DNA of 64,000 nucleotides from Banduia mediterranea (GTDB lineage: Bacteria > Pseudomonadota > Gammaproteobacteria > Nevskiales > Nevskiaceae). A program made the position numbers and the translations under genes. Below, piece by piece: positions 28,252 to 37,051 of the stretch (its first letter is position 1; each line of letters starts with the position of its first letter). Location of the stretch: NCBI RefSeq assembly GCF_031846245.1, contig NZ_JAVRIC010000006.1:1-64000 (forward strand), read 5' to 3'. The notes below the pieces were generated by a model. It did no database searches, was not told the origin of the DNA, and saw only the letters and a list, made by a program, of their open reading frames with translations.

Positions 28252-30768
28252 ATGGAACGTCTGATTTTCAGGTGCTTGATGGTGGCGATGCTGGCGCTTT
28301 CCGCCGGTTGTGGCGACTACTCGGGTAGCACGGATTCCGGTGACGGCAGCCAGGACGAGGCCGATGACGGCGCTCAGTCACCGGGCGCCGGCGGCGGGGA
28401 CGAGCCGGGCGGCTCCGACAACGACGACGACGCCGAAGATACCGGTGGCGAGACGCCTGACGCGGACTCCGGCGGCGATGCCGGCAATGATCTCGTCAAC
28501 GGCAAGGATCTTTACGCCAGCCAGTGCCAGAGCTGCCACGGCGCCAGTGGCCAGGGGGGCGTCGGTCCTTCGCTGACCAGCGCTTCGAGCTGTCCGAGCT
28601 GCGCCAGCTTCGACACGCTGTGGGTGCGCATTCGCGACACCATGCCCTCCAGCAATCCCTCAAGTTGCGACGAAGCCTGCGGCCGGGACGTTGCGGCCTA
28701 CATCATGAATGGCTTCTCCACCGAATCGCCTGACGGCGGCGGCAGCGATCCGGACGAGCCGGGCTCGCCCGACACCCCCGACGAACCGGATGACCCCGAT
28801 GCGCCCGATGAACCGGACGAGCCCGGTGGGCCCGACATGCCGGACGAGCCGGAGCCACCGGCGGCGACCTGTTCGGTCGAGTTCAGCTACCAGAGCGTCT
28901 GGAACACCGGTTTTGTCGCTGACGTCACGATCCGCAACTTCAGCGGTGCGGACGTCGACGGCTGGGCGGTCGAGTTCACGTTCCCCAACAATCAGCTCAT
29001 CACCAACGACTGGAACACCGTGCTGTCGCAGTCCGGCGCGGTGGTGCGCGCGCTGCCCGAAAGCTACAACAGCGCGATTGCCAACAACGGCAGCACCAGC
29101 TTCGGGTTCCAGGGAACACACGACGGTATATCGGAATTGCCGCAGGATGTGCGGCTGGATGCGCCGGGTTGCACCACCACGGCGCCGCCGGATGGCGGCG
29201 GCGATACCGGTGGCGGTGAGGACGAGCCGGTCGCCTGCGGCGAGGTGCCGGCCGCGCCGCGGCTGCTGCGCTTGCTGACGCGCTGGGAGTATGAACGCAC
29301 GGTGCATGACCTGACCGGCCTGAGCGGGAACTTTGCCGAGAATTTCCCCACCGAGGCGCGCATCCAGGGCTATGACAACAACGCCAAGGTCGCGTTGGTC
29401 ACCGATCGACATGTGGACGAATACGTCGTCGCCGCCGAGGACATCGGCGAACGCGCCGTGGCCGAGCGCAAGAGCGCATTGCTCGGTTGCGACCCGGCAT
29501 CGGATTCGAATTGCGCACGCAGTTTCGTGGAGGGTTTCGGGCGCCTCGCGTTCCGCCGGCCGCTGACGACGCAGGAGCGCGACCAGTATCTCGAGCTGTT
29601 CGATTCCAGTCTGTCGGCAACGTTCGACGAAGGCATGTCGCTGGCGATCGCCGCGTTTCTGAGTTCGCCGCAGTTTCTGTACCGCTCCGAGACCGGCGTC
29701 GATATCGGAAACGGCCGCTACCGGCTCGGCGACTACGAAATCGCCAGCAGCCTGTCCTATCTGCTGTGGGGCAGTCTGCCGGACGAGGATCTGCTGCAGG
29801 CTGCCGACTCGGGTGCCCTGCGCGAGGCCGAAGGGCGCCTCGCCCAGACCGAGCGCATGCTGGCCGACCCGCGTGCCCGCGAGCGCTTCGCGGATTTCGC
29901 CACGCAGTGGCTCGGTACCGGCTATCTGCTGGGTTCGTTCAAGGATCCGGAGATTTTCCCCGGCCTCACCGACGAGGTACGGCGAGCCATGGTCGAGGAG
30001 CTTTCGCGGTTCGTGAACCACGTCGCCTTCGATTCCACGGATGGCACGCTGGACGAGCTGTATTCGGCGGATTACGTGTTCGTCAACGGTCCCTTGCGCC
30101 AGTACTACGGATTGCCGGGTTCGAGCACGGACGCCAACTTTGTGCAACAGCCGGCGGACGCGACCCGCGGCGGTATCCTGGGCCTGGGCGCCGTTCTGGC
30201 CTCGCACGCGCATTCGAATGAATCCTCGCCGATCAAGCGCGGCGTGTTCGTGCGCGAGCGGCTGTTGTGCCAGGATCTGCCCGACCCGCCGCCGGACGTG
30301 GATACCACGCCGCCGGGTCTTGACCCCACGCTGACCACGCGCGAGCGTTTCGCGCAACATACTTCGGACCCCAACTGCGCGGCCTGTCACCAGTACATCG
30401 ACGGCACAGGATTTGGTTTGGAACGCTATGACGGTGCCGGCGGCTATCGCACGACCGAGAACGGTCTGACGATCGACGACTCCGGCGAACTGGTCGACCG
30501 GGAAGGCTTCAACACCGGTACCAGCGACGCCTTCAGCGGTCCGCTGCAACTGGCCGAGATCGTGCGCCAGACCGAGGCGGCGCGCGCCTGTGTCGTGCAG
30601 CAGTACTACCGCTACAGTCACGGCTACGTCGAAACCGGGTCCGACGAATGCGCGCTGGAGGAACAGCTCGCCGAGTTCGCCGACGACGACTACAGCCTGC
30701 GCAGCCTGCTGTTCAATACCGTGGCTGCCGATGAATACATTTTGCGTCGCGCGGGAGACAACGAATGA
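28252..30768 (+). CDS. Lipoprotein with cytochrome c, CBM2 and DUF1592-type domains
   Basis: 838 residues from the ATG at 28252 after GGGGAAGGGG. Lipobox LSAGC, lipidated Cys20; an acidic Gly/Asp linker (21-80); a cytochrome c domain (about 80-155) with haem site C92-Q-S-C95-H96 and possible axial Met131; a Pro/Asp repeat linker (160-204); a family-2 cellulose-binding-like module (207-307) bounded by Cys207 and Cys307; then the planctomycete-type DUF1587/1592/1588/1585 block (about 325-838) with a second haem motif C709-A-A-C-H713. Surface haem plus carbohydrate binding suggests oxidative action on a polymer. It starts the operon and overlaps the DUF1552 gene by 4 bases. Confidence 0.9.
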   Translation: MERLIFRCLMVAMLALSAGCGDYSGSTDSGDGSQDEADDGAQSPGAGGGDEPGGSDNDDDAEDTGGETPDADSGGDAGNDLVNGKDLYASQCQSCHGASGQGGVGPSLTSASSCPSCASFDTLWVRIRDTMPSSNPSSCDEACGRDVAAYIMNGFSTESPDGGGSDPDEPGSPDTPDEPDDPDAPDEPDEPGGPDMPDEPEPPAATCSVEFSYQSVWNTGFVADVTIRNFSGADVDGWAVEFTFPNNQLITNDWNTVLSQSGAVVRALPESYNSAIANNGSTSFGFQGTHDGISELPQDVRLDAPGCTTTAPPDGGGDTGGGEDEPVACGEVPAAPRLLRLLTRWEYERTVHDLTGLSGNFAENFPTEARIQGYDNNAKVALVTDRHVDEYVVAAEDIGERAVAERKSALLGCDPASDSNCARSFVEGFGRLAFRRPLTTQERDQYLELFDSSLSATFDEGMSLAIAAFLSSPQFLYRSETGVDIGNGRYRLGDYEIASSLSYLLWGSLPDEDLLQAADSGALREAEGRLAQTERMLADPRARERFADFATQWLGTGYLLGSFKDPEIFPGLTDEVRRAMVEELSRFVNHVAFDSTDGTLDELYSADYVFVNGPLRQYYGLPGSSTDANFVQQPADATRGGILGLGAVLASHAHSNESSPIKRGVFVRERLLCQDLPDPPPDVDTTPPGLDPTLTTRERFAQHTSDPNCAACHQYIDGTGFGLERYDGAGGYRTTENGLTIDDSGELVDREGFNTGTSDAFSGPLQLAEIVRQTEAARACVVQQYYRYSHGYVETGSDECALEEQLAEFADDDYSLRSLLFNTVAADEYILRRAGDNE

Positions 30769-32084
30769 GCACACACGATCCTGTCCGCCGACGCCTGCTC
30801 AAGGGTGTACTGGCCGGTGGTCTGACCGCGCCGCTGGCCGGCCTGCTGGCGCGCTCCGCGCGCGCCCAGTCCGGCGGTGCCGCCGCCAAGGTGATCTTTG
30901 TCTACATTCCGGACGGTTGCTCGCAACCGCATTGGCACCCGAGTGGTAGCGAATATGATTTTTCGCTGCCGGCGATGACGCAGCCGCTGGCCTCGGTCAG
31001 CGACGATCTGGTATTCGTGCGCGGTCTCAACATGTACTCCGGTGGTTCCACGCATGAAGGCGGTATCCGCAAGGTGCTGACGGCCACCAACGAGGTCTCG
31101 CTGGACGTCTTCATCGGGCAGTACTACCGCGAGCAGAGTGCGCATGCCTCGATCCACCTTGGCGTGGCGTCCTCGCACGAGAACGGCGCCGGCTACGTGT
31201 CCTATCTTGGCGAGGAGCAGCCGATCACGCCGGAAGACAATCCCCTGCGGGCCTTCGAGCGCTTGTTCGGAACGCCCGGCGAAGTCAGCGACATCAGTGC
31301 GCGTCGGCGGCTTTCGATACTCGATGCCGCGCAGGAAGACCTTGCGCGCATCCGCTCACAACTCGGCCAGACCGAGCGCGACAAGCTGGAATTGCACGAG
31401 GAATCGCTGCGCGCCGTGGAGAACCGGGTGCTGGCTTCGGCCGAGGAGCCGATCGGCAGTTGCGCCAATCCGGACTGGAACCGCAGCGGCTGGGCCGTGC
31501 CCGAGGGCTACAACACCTATCCGAACTACTGGAATCGCGACGACCAGTTCGCCGAGGTTTCGCGCTTGCAGCTCGACCTTTCGGTGCTCGCGCTACAATG
31601 CGACTTGACGCGCGTCGTCACCCTGCAGTTCTCGCACGCCGTCAGTCCGACCAGCCTCGCAGACGAGATCGGCATCGATCAGCGTCACCACGATTCCTCG
31701 CACTATGACGCCAGCAATGAGGACTCGATCCAGAACTTCATCGGCTGGAAGCGCTGGTACTGCGCGCAGTTCGCCTATCTGGTGAACGCCCTCAAGAACG
31801 TGGAGACCTCGAATGGCAGCCTGTTGGACGATACCGTGATCTTCCTGTGTTCCGAGCTGGGGCACTCCTCAAGGCACGACCATCGCGACATGCCGTTCGT
31901 GCTGGCGGGGCGCGGCGGCGGTCTGGGAACCGGTCGCTTCCTCGACTTCCGCAGCGCCAACGGCGGAGACGGCGAGTCGCATTCCAAATTGTTGGTGTCG
32001 CTCGGCAATGCGGCGGGTATTCCGATAGAAAGCTTCGGATACACCGGCCACGGAAGCGGCCCGTTGTCGGGGCTCTACACATGA
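30765..32084 (+). CDS. DUF1552 protein, Tat-exported
   Basis: 439 residues. A twin-arginine leader (RRRLLKG at about 8-14, hydrophobic to 35) indicates export as a folded protein. The body follows DUF1552: 'VIFVYIPDGCSQPHW', 'VRGLNMYSGGSTHEGGI', 'EESLRAVENRVL', 'LSVLALQCDLTRVVTLQF', 'HHDSSHYD', 'LLDDTVIFLCSELGHSSRHDHRDMPFVLAG'. Several His/Asp/Ser residues suggest an alkaline-phosphatase/sulfatase-like fold. It is always found beside DUF1592 proteins in planctomycetes and some proteobacteria. The function is unknown. Confidence 0.92.
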   Translation: MSTHDPVRRRLLKGVLAGGLTAPLAGLLARSARAQSGGAAAKVIFVYIPDGCSQPHWHPSGSEYDFSLPAMTQPLASVSDDLVFVRGLNMYSGGSTHEGGIRKVLTATNEVSLDVFIGQYYREQSAHASIHLGVASSHENGAGYVSYLGEEQPITPEDNPLRAFERLFGTPGEVSDISARRRLSILDAAQEDLARIRSQLGQTERDKLELHEESLRAVENRVLASAEEPIGSCANPDWNRSGWAVPEGYNTYPNYWNRDDQFAEVSRLQLDLSVLALQCDLTRVVTLQFSHAVSPTSLADEIGIDQRHHDSSHYDASNEDSIQNFIGWKRWYCAQFAYLVNALKNVETSNGSLLDDTVIFLCSELGHSSRHDHRDMPFVLAGRGGGLGTGRFLDFRSANGGDGESHSKLLVSLGNAAGIPIESFGYTGHGSGPLSGLYT

Positions 32085-32593
32085 AGGTACTGAAGATTCT
32101 GGGAATGTTGTGCGCACTGCACGGCGGGTCCGCGCTGGCGGCGGCGACGGTGGGCGCCGTCGCGCCACCTGCCGCGGGCACGGCGCTGATCGGCGCTCAG
32201 CCGCTGTCGCTCGCCGACTATCGAGGCCGCTGGGTGCTGGTTGATTTCTGGGCCTCCTGGTGCGGCCCCTGCAAGCTGTCGCTGCCGGCGCTCGAAGAAC
32301 TGCGGCAGGAACTCAAGAGCGGCGACGATGCCGAGCGCTTCGAGATTCTCGCCGTCAATCTCGACAGCAACCCCGCCCTTGGGCGCCGCTTCCTGGAACG
32401 ACATCCCGTGAGCTATCCGGTGCTCAGCGACCCGGACGGCAGCATCGCCGAATCCTGGGCGCTGCCGGCGATGCCGACCTCGTATCTGATCGCCCCGGAT
32501 GGCCGCGTCTCGCAGGTGCATTCCGGTTATCGTGACGGCGACCAGGCGCGCCTGCGTACATTGTTGCTCGACTCCTTGAAGGACACGCCGTGA
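32081..32593 (+). CDS. TlpA-like periplasmic thioredoxin
   Basis: 170 residues with a signal peptide (cleavage near ALA20) and a TlpA/ResA thioredoxin domain (about 38-165). The active site is W-A-S-W-C61-G-P-C64-K, with cis-Pro in 'PAMPTSYLI' and 'F...GY'. It probably reduces disulfides or the CxxCH Cys of the operon's cytochrome domains. The start overlaps the DUF1552 stop as ATGA. The next gene overlaps its end. Confidence 0.92.
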   Translation: MKVLKILGMLCALHGGSALAAATVGAVAPPAAGTALIGAQPLSLADYRGRWVLVDFWASWCGPCKLSLPALEELRQELKSGDDAERFEILAVNLDSNPALGRRFLERHPVSYPVLSDPDGSIAESWALPAMPTSYLIAPDGRVSQVHSGYRDGDQARLRTLLLDSLKDTP

Positions 32594-32805
32594 ATCGCCG
32601 ACTGATTTCCCTGATATTGCTCGGCAGTGTGTTTCTGCCTGCTTGCAGTACCGTTCAACCCTGGCAACGCGGAGAACTGGCGCAAGTCTCGATGGCCTGG
32701 GATCCGGACCCGATGAAGGCCGCGTTGAACTCACACGTTTACGACAGCAAGGAAGCCTCCAGCGGCCGCATCGGCCTGGCCGGCGGCGGTTGCGGCTGCA
32801 ACTGA
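32590..32805 (+). CDS. DUF4266 small lipoprotein
   Basis: 71 residues. Lipobox LPAC with lipidated Cys19; the mature part has the family pattern 'V.PWQRGELAQVSMAWDPDPMKAALNSHVYDSKEAS' and ends GGGCGCN. Two C-terminal Cys in a Gly-rich tail could bind metal or be thioredoxin targets. It is nearly always followed by DUF3570; here the two genes share a TGATG junction. Confidence 0.92.
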   Translation: MNRRLISLILLGSVFLPACSTVQPWQRGELAQVSMAWDPDPMKAALNSHVYDSKEASSGRIGLAGGGCGCN

Positions 32806-33983
32806 TGGCAGCCGAGCGCGGGCGCCGGCTGGCCGCGCTGACGGCCGCCGCCCTGGCCCTGCCGGCGGTCCAGGCCTCGGCGCAGTTCCGTGACGAGGCG
32901 CAGCAACTGTCGGTGCGTTACAGCAGTTACGGCGAAGGCGATCTGCCGGCGGCTCAACCCGAGCAGTCGCGCTTCGATATCGACATCTGGCAGCTGCGCT
33001 ACGGCACGCCCATACTCGAACGATCCCGATTGACCATCGATGGTCAGTACGAAACCCTGTCCGGCGCCTCGCCGTGGTTCATCGAGCCCGATGAGAACGG
33101 CGACCCGGTTCAGATCATGTCCGGCGCGACGATCGACGAGGCGCGCGGCAGCCTGGGTCTGGATCTGCGCAGCTACGGTGAGGGGCGCGAGTACGCCGTG
33201 TCGCTTGGCGGTTCGGTGGAAGACGACTACAGCTCAATCAATCTGGGTATCGACGGGCACTTCGAACTGCCCGGCAAGCAGAGTTCGCTGTCTTTGGGCA
33301 TCGGCAGCTCGCGCGATCGGATCGAACCCACCGATGGCGGCAGTACGCGTTATCCGCAGCGGCCGGTGTCCGAGGACAAGTCCAGCTACGACGCGGTGCT
33401 GGGCTTCACCTACATTCTGAATCCGGTCACCGTCGTTCAGACCGGTCTGAGTCTTTCGCGTTCCAGCGGCTATTTGTCCGATCCCTACAAGCTGGCCTAC
33501 GTCGCCGGCGAGATCCGGCCCGATGCACGTCCCGATGCGCGCAACGAACTCGCCTGGACCACCCGCCTGCGCTACCGCATCACCGCCTGGGCGGGGTCGC
33601 TGCACCTCGACTATCGTTACTTCGACGATTCCTGGGGCATACGCTCGCATACCGTGGACTTCGCACTGCACAAGGACTTCGGCACGCGCCTGAGTCTGGC
33701 GCCGCACCTGCGCTGGTACAGCCAGAGTCAGGCCAAGTTCTATCAGCCCTATTTCCTGGCCGAACGCGATGACGGTTACTACTCCAGCGACTACCGCCTG
33801 TCGCCGTACGGCGCCGTGACCGTGGGTCTGGACCTGAGCTGGCGCTTCGGCGAACAGGCGTTGCGGTTGTCGTTGGAACACTACGAAGCCAGCGCCGACA
33901 CTGCCGCCGGCGACGTCCAGGTCGAAAATCCCGGACTGGTCGATTTCACGATGATGACCCTCGGCTTTGACTTCCGCCTCTGA
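32805..33983 (+). CDS. DUF3570 outer-membrane beta-barrel protein
   Basis: 392 residues with a signal peptide (cleavage near ASA26). It has alternating hydrophobic/polar beta strands throughout, ending in Phe-Asp-Phe-Arg-Leu, typical of an outer-membrane barrel. At 86-90 there is S-G-A-S-P and at 106-109 M-S-G-A-T-I-D, the latter close to the S/T-G-A-T-x-S/T motif that ApbE flavinylates in NqrB, NqrC and RnfG. The ApbE gene follows with a 17-base overlap. The family has no known function; flavinylation here is my inference. Confidence 0.9.
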   Translation: MAAERGRRLAALTAAALALPAVQASAQFRDEAQQLSVRYSSYGEGDLPAAQPEQSRFDIDIWQLRYGTPILERSRLTIDGQYETLSGASPWFIEPDENGDPVQIMSGATIDEARGSLGLDLRSYGEGREYAVSLGGSVEDDYSSINLGIDGHFELPGKQSSLSLGIGSSRDRIEPTDGGSTRYPQRPVSEDKSSYDAVLGFTYILNPVTVVQTGLSLSRSSGYLSDPYKLAYVAGEIRPDARPDARNELAWTTRLRYRITAWAGSLHLDYRYFDDSWGIRSHTVDFALHKDFGTRLSLAPHLRWYSQSQAKFYQPYFLAERDDGYYSSDYRLSPYGAVTVGLDLSWRFGEQALRLSLEHYEASADTAAGDVQVENPGLVDFTMMTLGFDFRL

Positions 33984-34893
33984 GGGTCTTGCCGGCGCAT
34001 CGCACGAGTTTCGTGCCATGGCCTGCCCCTGCCGGATCCAGGTGTTCCATGCGGACGCGGCGCATGCGCGGCAGCTCTGCGAGCGGATGCGCGACGAGGT
34101 GCTGCGCATCGAGGCCAAATACTCCCGTTATCGCGACGACAGTGCGCTGTCGCGGATCAACCGCTCGGCCGGTGATGAGCGTGGTGTTGTCGTCGACGAT
34201 GAAACCGCGGCGCTGCTCGACTATGCAGCGGCGGCCTGGCGGGAAAGTGACGGCAAGTTCGATCCCACCGCGGGCATCCTGCGCCGGGTCTGGAATTTCC
34301 GGGACCGGATCGTGCCCGCCGCCGAGGCGGTCAGTGCGCTGCTGCCGAACATCGGCTGGCAGCGCTTGCACTGGCAACGGCCCCGTCTGAGCCTGCCGCT
34401 GCCCGGCATGGAGCTGGACTTCGGCGGCTTCGGCAAGGAGTACGCCGCCGACAGCGCCGCCGGTATCGGGCTTCAGGCCGGCATCCTCAGCGGCATCGTC
34501 GATCTGGGGGGCGATGTCCGTCTGCTGGGGCCGCAGCCCGACGGCAGGCCATGGCGCATCGGCATTCGCGACCCGGCGCAAGCGACGCGCGCGATCGCCT
34601 CACTGACGCTGGAGCGCGGCGCGATCGCCACCAGCGGAGACTACGAGCGAAGTTTCGAGCTTCGCGGGCAGCGCTACAGTCATCTGCTCGACCCGCATGA
34701 CGGTTGGCCGGTACAGGGTTACGCCAGCGTTTCGGTGCTCGCCGGCCAGTGTCTGATTGCCGGCACGGCGACCACGACCGCCGTGCTCAAAGGTATCGAA
34801 GACGGCCGGAAATGGCTGGAATCGCTGGGTTTGCCGTGGCTGGCGGTGCATCCTGATGGCCGCATCGAACGCGGTCAGGCACCGGTCATCTGA
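33967..34893 (+). CDS. apbE: ApbE-type FAD:protein FMN transferase
   Basis: 308 residues from a TTG at 33967. An ATG at 34018 would cut into the conserved 'F.AMACPC.I.V' strand. Domain signs: '[13 protein letters not shown]', '[24 protein letters not shown]', '[16 protein letters not shown]', '[13 protein letters not shown]', '[11 protein letters not shown]', '[13 protein letters not shown]' and the metal/FAD-binding '[11 protein letters not shown]'. It attaches FMN to Thr/Ser of exported redox proteins. No signal peptide is evident; it may act in the cytoplasm or use an atypical leader. It is the last gene of the redox operon. Confidence 0.93.
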   Translation: MTSASEGLAGASHEFRAMACPCRIQVFHADAAHARQLCERMRDEVLRIEAKYSRYRDDSALSRINRSAGDERGVVVDDETAALLDYAAAAWRESDGKFDPTAGILRRVWNFRDRIVPAAEAVSALLPNIGWQRLHWQRPRLSLPLPGMELDFGGFGKEYAADSAAGIGLQAGILSGIVDLGGDVRLLGPQPDGRPWRIGIRDPAQATRAIASLTLERGAIATSGDYERSFELRGQRYSHLLDPHDGWPVQGYASVSVLAGQCLIAGTATTTAVLKGIEDGRKWLESLGLPWLAVHPDGRIERGQAPVI

Positions 34894-34932
34894 CGGATTC
34901 GCCGCAAGCCTTTCCTTTTGCTTCGAAATCGC

Positions 34933-34938
34933 TACAAT
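34933..34938 (+). promoter_or_regulatory. Probable -10 box (TACAAT) upstream of rpsP
   Basis: TACAAT lies 53 bases before the rpsP start, in a slightly AT-richer gap after apbE. A clear -35 is not visible. It supports independent transcription of the rpsP operon, as expected given its separation from ffh. Confidence 0.45.
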
Positions 34939-34990
34939 ACGCGGCCTTTCGGCGGCCCCACGGTCGCATTGTGGATTTTTGAAAAATCTT

Positions 34991-35251
34991 ATGGTCAAGA
35001 TTCGTCTCGCGCGTACCGGCGCCAAGAAGCGTCCGTACTACCACATCATTGCGACCGACAGCCGTAGCCGGCGTGACGGTCGTTTTCTTGAGCGCCTCGG
35101 GTATTACAACCCGAACGCCTCGGGTCAGGAACAGAAGCTGCTGGTCGATCTGGAGCGTCTCGCGCATTGGCGCGGCAACGGCGCCCAGGTGTCCGAGCGT
35201 GTCGAGTATCTGGTCAAGATCGCCCCGAAGCCGGAGGCGGCCGCTGCCTGA
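34991..35251 (+). CDS. rpsP: 30S ribosomal protein S16
   Basis: 86 residues from the ATG at 34991: [41 protein letters not shown], the complete S16 signature. It is needed for assembly of the small subunit 5' domain. A longer frame from 34757 is shadow. It is first in the rpsP-rimM-trmD-rplS operon. Confidence 0.98.
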   Translation: MVKIRLARTGAKKRPYYHIIATDSRSRRDGRFLERLGYYNPNASGQEQKLLVDLERLAHWRGNGAQVSERVEYLVKIAPKPEAAAA

Positions 35252-35747
35252 GCCTGAACAGCGCCAGGTGACGCTGGGTCGCGTCGCTGGCGTGTTCGGC
35301 GTGAAGGGCTGGGTTCGCATCCAGTCATACACCAGGCCCGCGGACAATATTTTCGAGTACGCGCCCTGGAACATCGGCGGCACGGTCTGGACGATCGACG
35401 AAGCACAGGAACACGGTCCCGGTTTCATCGTGAGTCTGGCCGGCATTGCTGATCGGGACGCTGCGGCGGCCATGATCGGTTCCGAGATCCAGGTTCCGCG
35501 ATCGGCGCTTCCAGAGCCCGAACCGGGGCAGGTCTACTGGGCCGACCTGATCGGGCTCGAAGTGGTTTGCGAAGACGGCCAGCCTCTCGGGGTGGTCGAA
35601 TCGTTGTTGGAGAACGGCGTGCAGGACGTACTCGTGATCCGCGGCGATGGAAGGCAGCACCTGGTACCGCTGGTGCGCGGGCCGATCGTGAAGTCGATCG
35701 ACGTGACGCAAGGGCGGATCATCGTTGACTGGTCGCCGGAATACTGA
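35244..35747 (+). CDS. rimM: Ribosome maturation factor RimM
   Basis: About 167 residues from a possible CTG at 35244, which has GGAGG 6 bases upstream and overlaps the rpsP stop. The nearest conventional start is the GTG at 35268 (159 residues, [11 protein letters not shown]), which lacks a good ribosome binding site. The N-terminal RimM domain is '[22 protein letters not shown]' and the PRC-barrel domain begins near '[13 protein letters not shown]'. It binds S19 and assists 30S head maturation. Confidence 0.9.
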   Translation: MPEPEQRQVTLGRVAGVFGVKGWVRIQSYTRPADNIFEYAPWNIGGTVWTIDEAQEHGPGFIVSLAGIADRDAAAAMIGSEIQVPRSALPEPEPGQVYWADLIGLEVVCEDGQPLGVVESLLENGVQDVLVIRGDGRQHLVPLVRGPIVKSIDVTQGRIIVDWSPEY

Positions 35748-35761
35748 GCGGGGCCACAGGG

Positions 35762-36499
35762 ATGAAGATCGAAGTGCTGACGCTGTTCCCGGAGTTGGTG
35801 GAACAGATCACGCGCTACGGTGTGCCGAGAATTGCGGTTGAGGGCGGGCATCTGCAAGTGGGTACGCGCAATCCGCGCGACTACAGCGGAAACCGTCATC
35901 GACGGGTCGATGATCGCCCTTATGGCGGTGGACCCGGGATGGTCATGCAGGCCGAGGCGCTGGCGGCGGCGATTGCCGAATCCAGGACGCAAGTCGGTCC
36001 GGCACAGGTGCTGAGCCTGAGCCCGCAGGGCCAGCCGCTGAGCCAGGCGCTGTTGCGCCGGCTCGCGGAGCAGCCTGCGATCATCATGATCTGCGGCCGT
36101 TACGAGGGGATCGACGAGCGTCTGCTGAAGGCGGAGGTCGATCTGGAGGTATCGCTGGGCGACTTCGTGCTGTCCGGCGGCGAGATCGCGGCCATGGCCG
36201 TGATCGACGGCATCGCCCGGTTGTTGCCGGGAGTGCTGGGGCACGAGGATTCGGCCGAGTTCGATTCGTTCTCGGCGGGACTTCTGGATCACCCGCATTA
36301 TTCGCGGCCCGAACAATGGCGCGAGGCGGAGGTTCCGGAAGTATTGTTGTCGGGCGATCATGCGCGGATAGCGCGCTGGCGCCGCAAACGCGCCCTTGGC
36401 GCGACGTGGTTGAAGCGGCCGGACCTGTTGGACGGCCTGGAACTTGACGAAGATTCGAAACAACTGTTGCGGGAATTCATCGCGCAGCGGGAAGAGTAA
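35762..36499 (+). CDS. trmD: tRNA (guanine-N1)-methyltransferase TrmD
   Basis: 245 residues: '[25 protein letters not shown]', '[18 protein letters not shown]', '[36 protein letters not shown]', '[27 protein letters not shown]'. This is the knotted SPOUT fold that methylates G37 of tRNAs and prevents +1 frameshifting. It starts 14 bases after rimM. Confidence 0.98.
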   Translation: MKIEVLTLFPELVEQITRYGVPRIAVEGGHLQVGTRNPRDYSGNRHRRVDDRPYGGGPGMVMQAEALAAAIAESRTQVGPAQVLSLSPQGQPLSQALLRRLAEQPAIIMICGRYEGIDERLLKAEVDLEVSLGDFVLSGGEIAAMAVIDGIARLLPGVLGHEDSAEFDSFSAGLLDHPHYSRPEQWREAEVPEVLLSGDHARIARWRRKRALGATWLKRPDLLDGLELDEDSKQLLREFIAQREE

Positions 36500-36510
36500 A
36501 AGGCGAAGCC

Positions 36511-36858
36511 ATGAGCAAGATCATCGAGCAGATCGAAGCGGAACAGATGTCCAAGACCGTCCCGGATTTCCGCGCGGGCGACACCGTCGAGGTGAAGGTC
36601 AAGGTCAAGGAAGGCGAGCGTGAGCGCCTCCAGGCCTTCGAGGGCGTGGTCATCGCCAAGCGTAGCCGGGGCCTGCATTCGGCGTTCACGGTACGCAAGA
36701 TGTCGCATGGCGAAGGGGTGGAACGTGTGTTCCAGACCTACAGCCCGCAGCTGGCCGAGATCAACGTGAAGCGCCGCGGCGCCGTCGCCCGCGCCAAGCT
36801 CTATTACCTGCGTGATCGCACCGGCAAGGCTGCGCGCATCAAGGAAAAGCTGGGCTGA
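36511..36858 (+). CDS. rplS: 50S ribosomal protein L19
   Basis: 115 residues: [51 protein letters not shown], the L19 signature, ending in '[21 protein letters not shown]'. It sits at the 30S/50S interface. It closes the operon and is followed by a strong hairpin. Confidence 0.98.
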   Translation: MSKIIEQIEAEQMSKTVPDFRAGDTVEVKVKVKEGERERLQAFEGVVIAKRSRGLHSAFTVRKMSHGEGVERVFQTYSPQLAEINVKRRGAVARAKLYYLRDRTGKAARIKEKLG

Positions 36859-36913
36859 AAACAGGGCGGGCGGTGCCGGTGTCCGTCTGACGGGCATTGG
36901 TCCATCACGCAGG

Positions 36914-36948
36914 ACAAGGCCGCCGCGGGGAATCCGCTGCGGCCTTGT
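36914..36948 (+). terminator. Terminator of the rpsP operon
   Basis: ACAAGGCCGC (36914-36923) pairs with GCGGCCTTGT (36939-36948), followed by TCGTTT. It stands 55 bases after rplS. Confidence 0.75.
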
Positions 36949-37051
36949 TCGTTTGGAGTTCACAGAAACTTACGAAACCGGCCTCGCGAACCGTCGGCGC
37001 GATGGACTTGGCTCGCGTTACCAGTGCTTTCGACCCGGAAGGAGCACTGCC

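Noticed and set aside
28660-30774. Open frame of 704 codons on the minus strand
   Set aside because: It lies entirely antisense to the DUF1592 lipoprotein gene, has no family resemblance, and long antisense frames are expected in GC-rich DNA.
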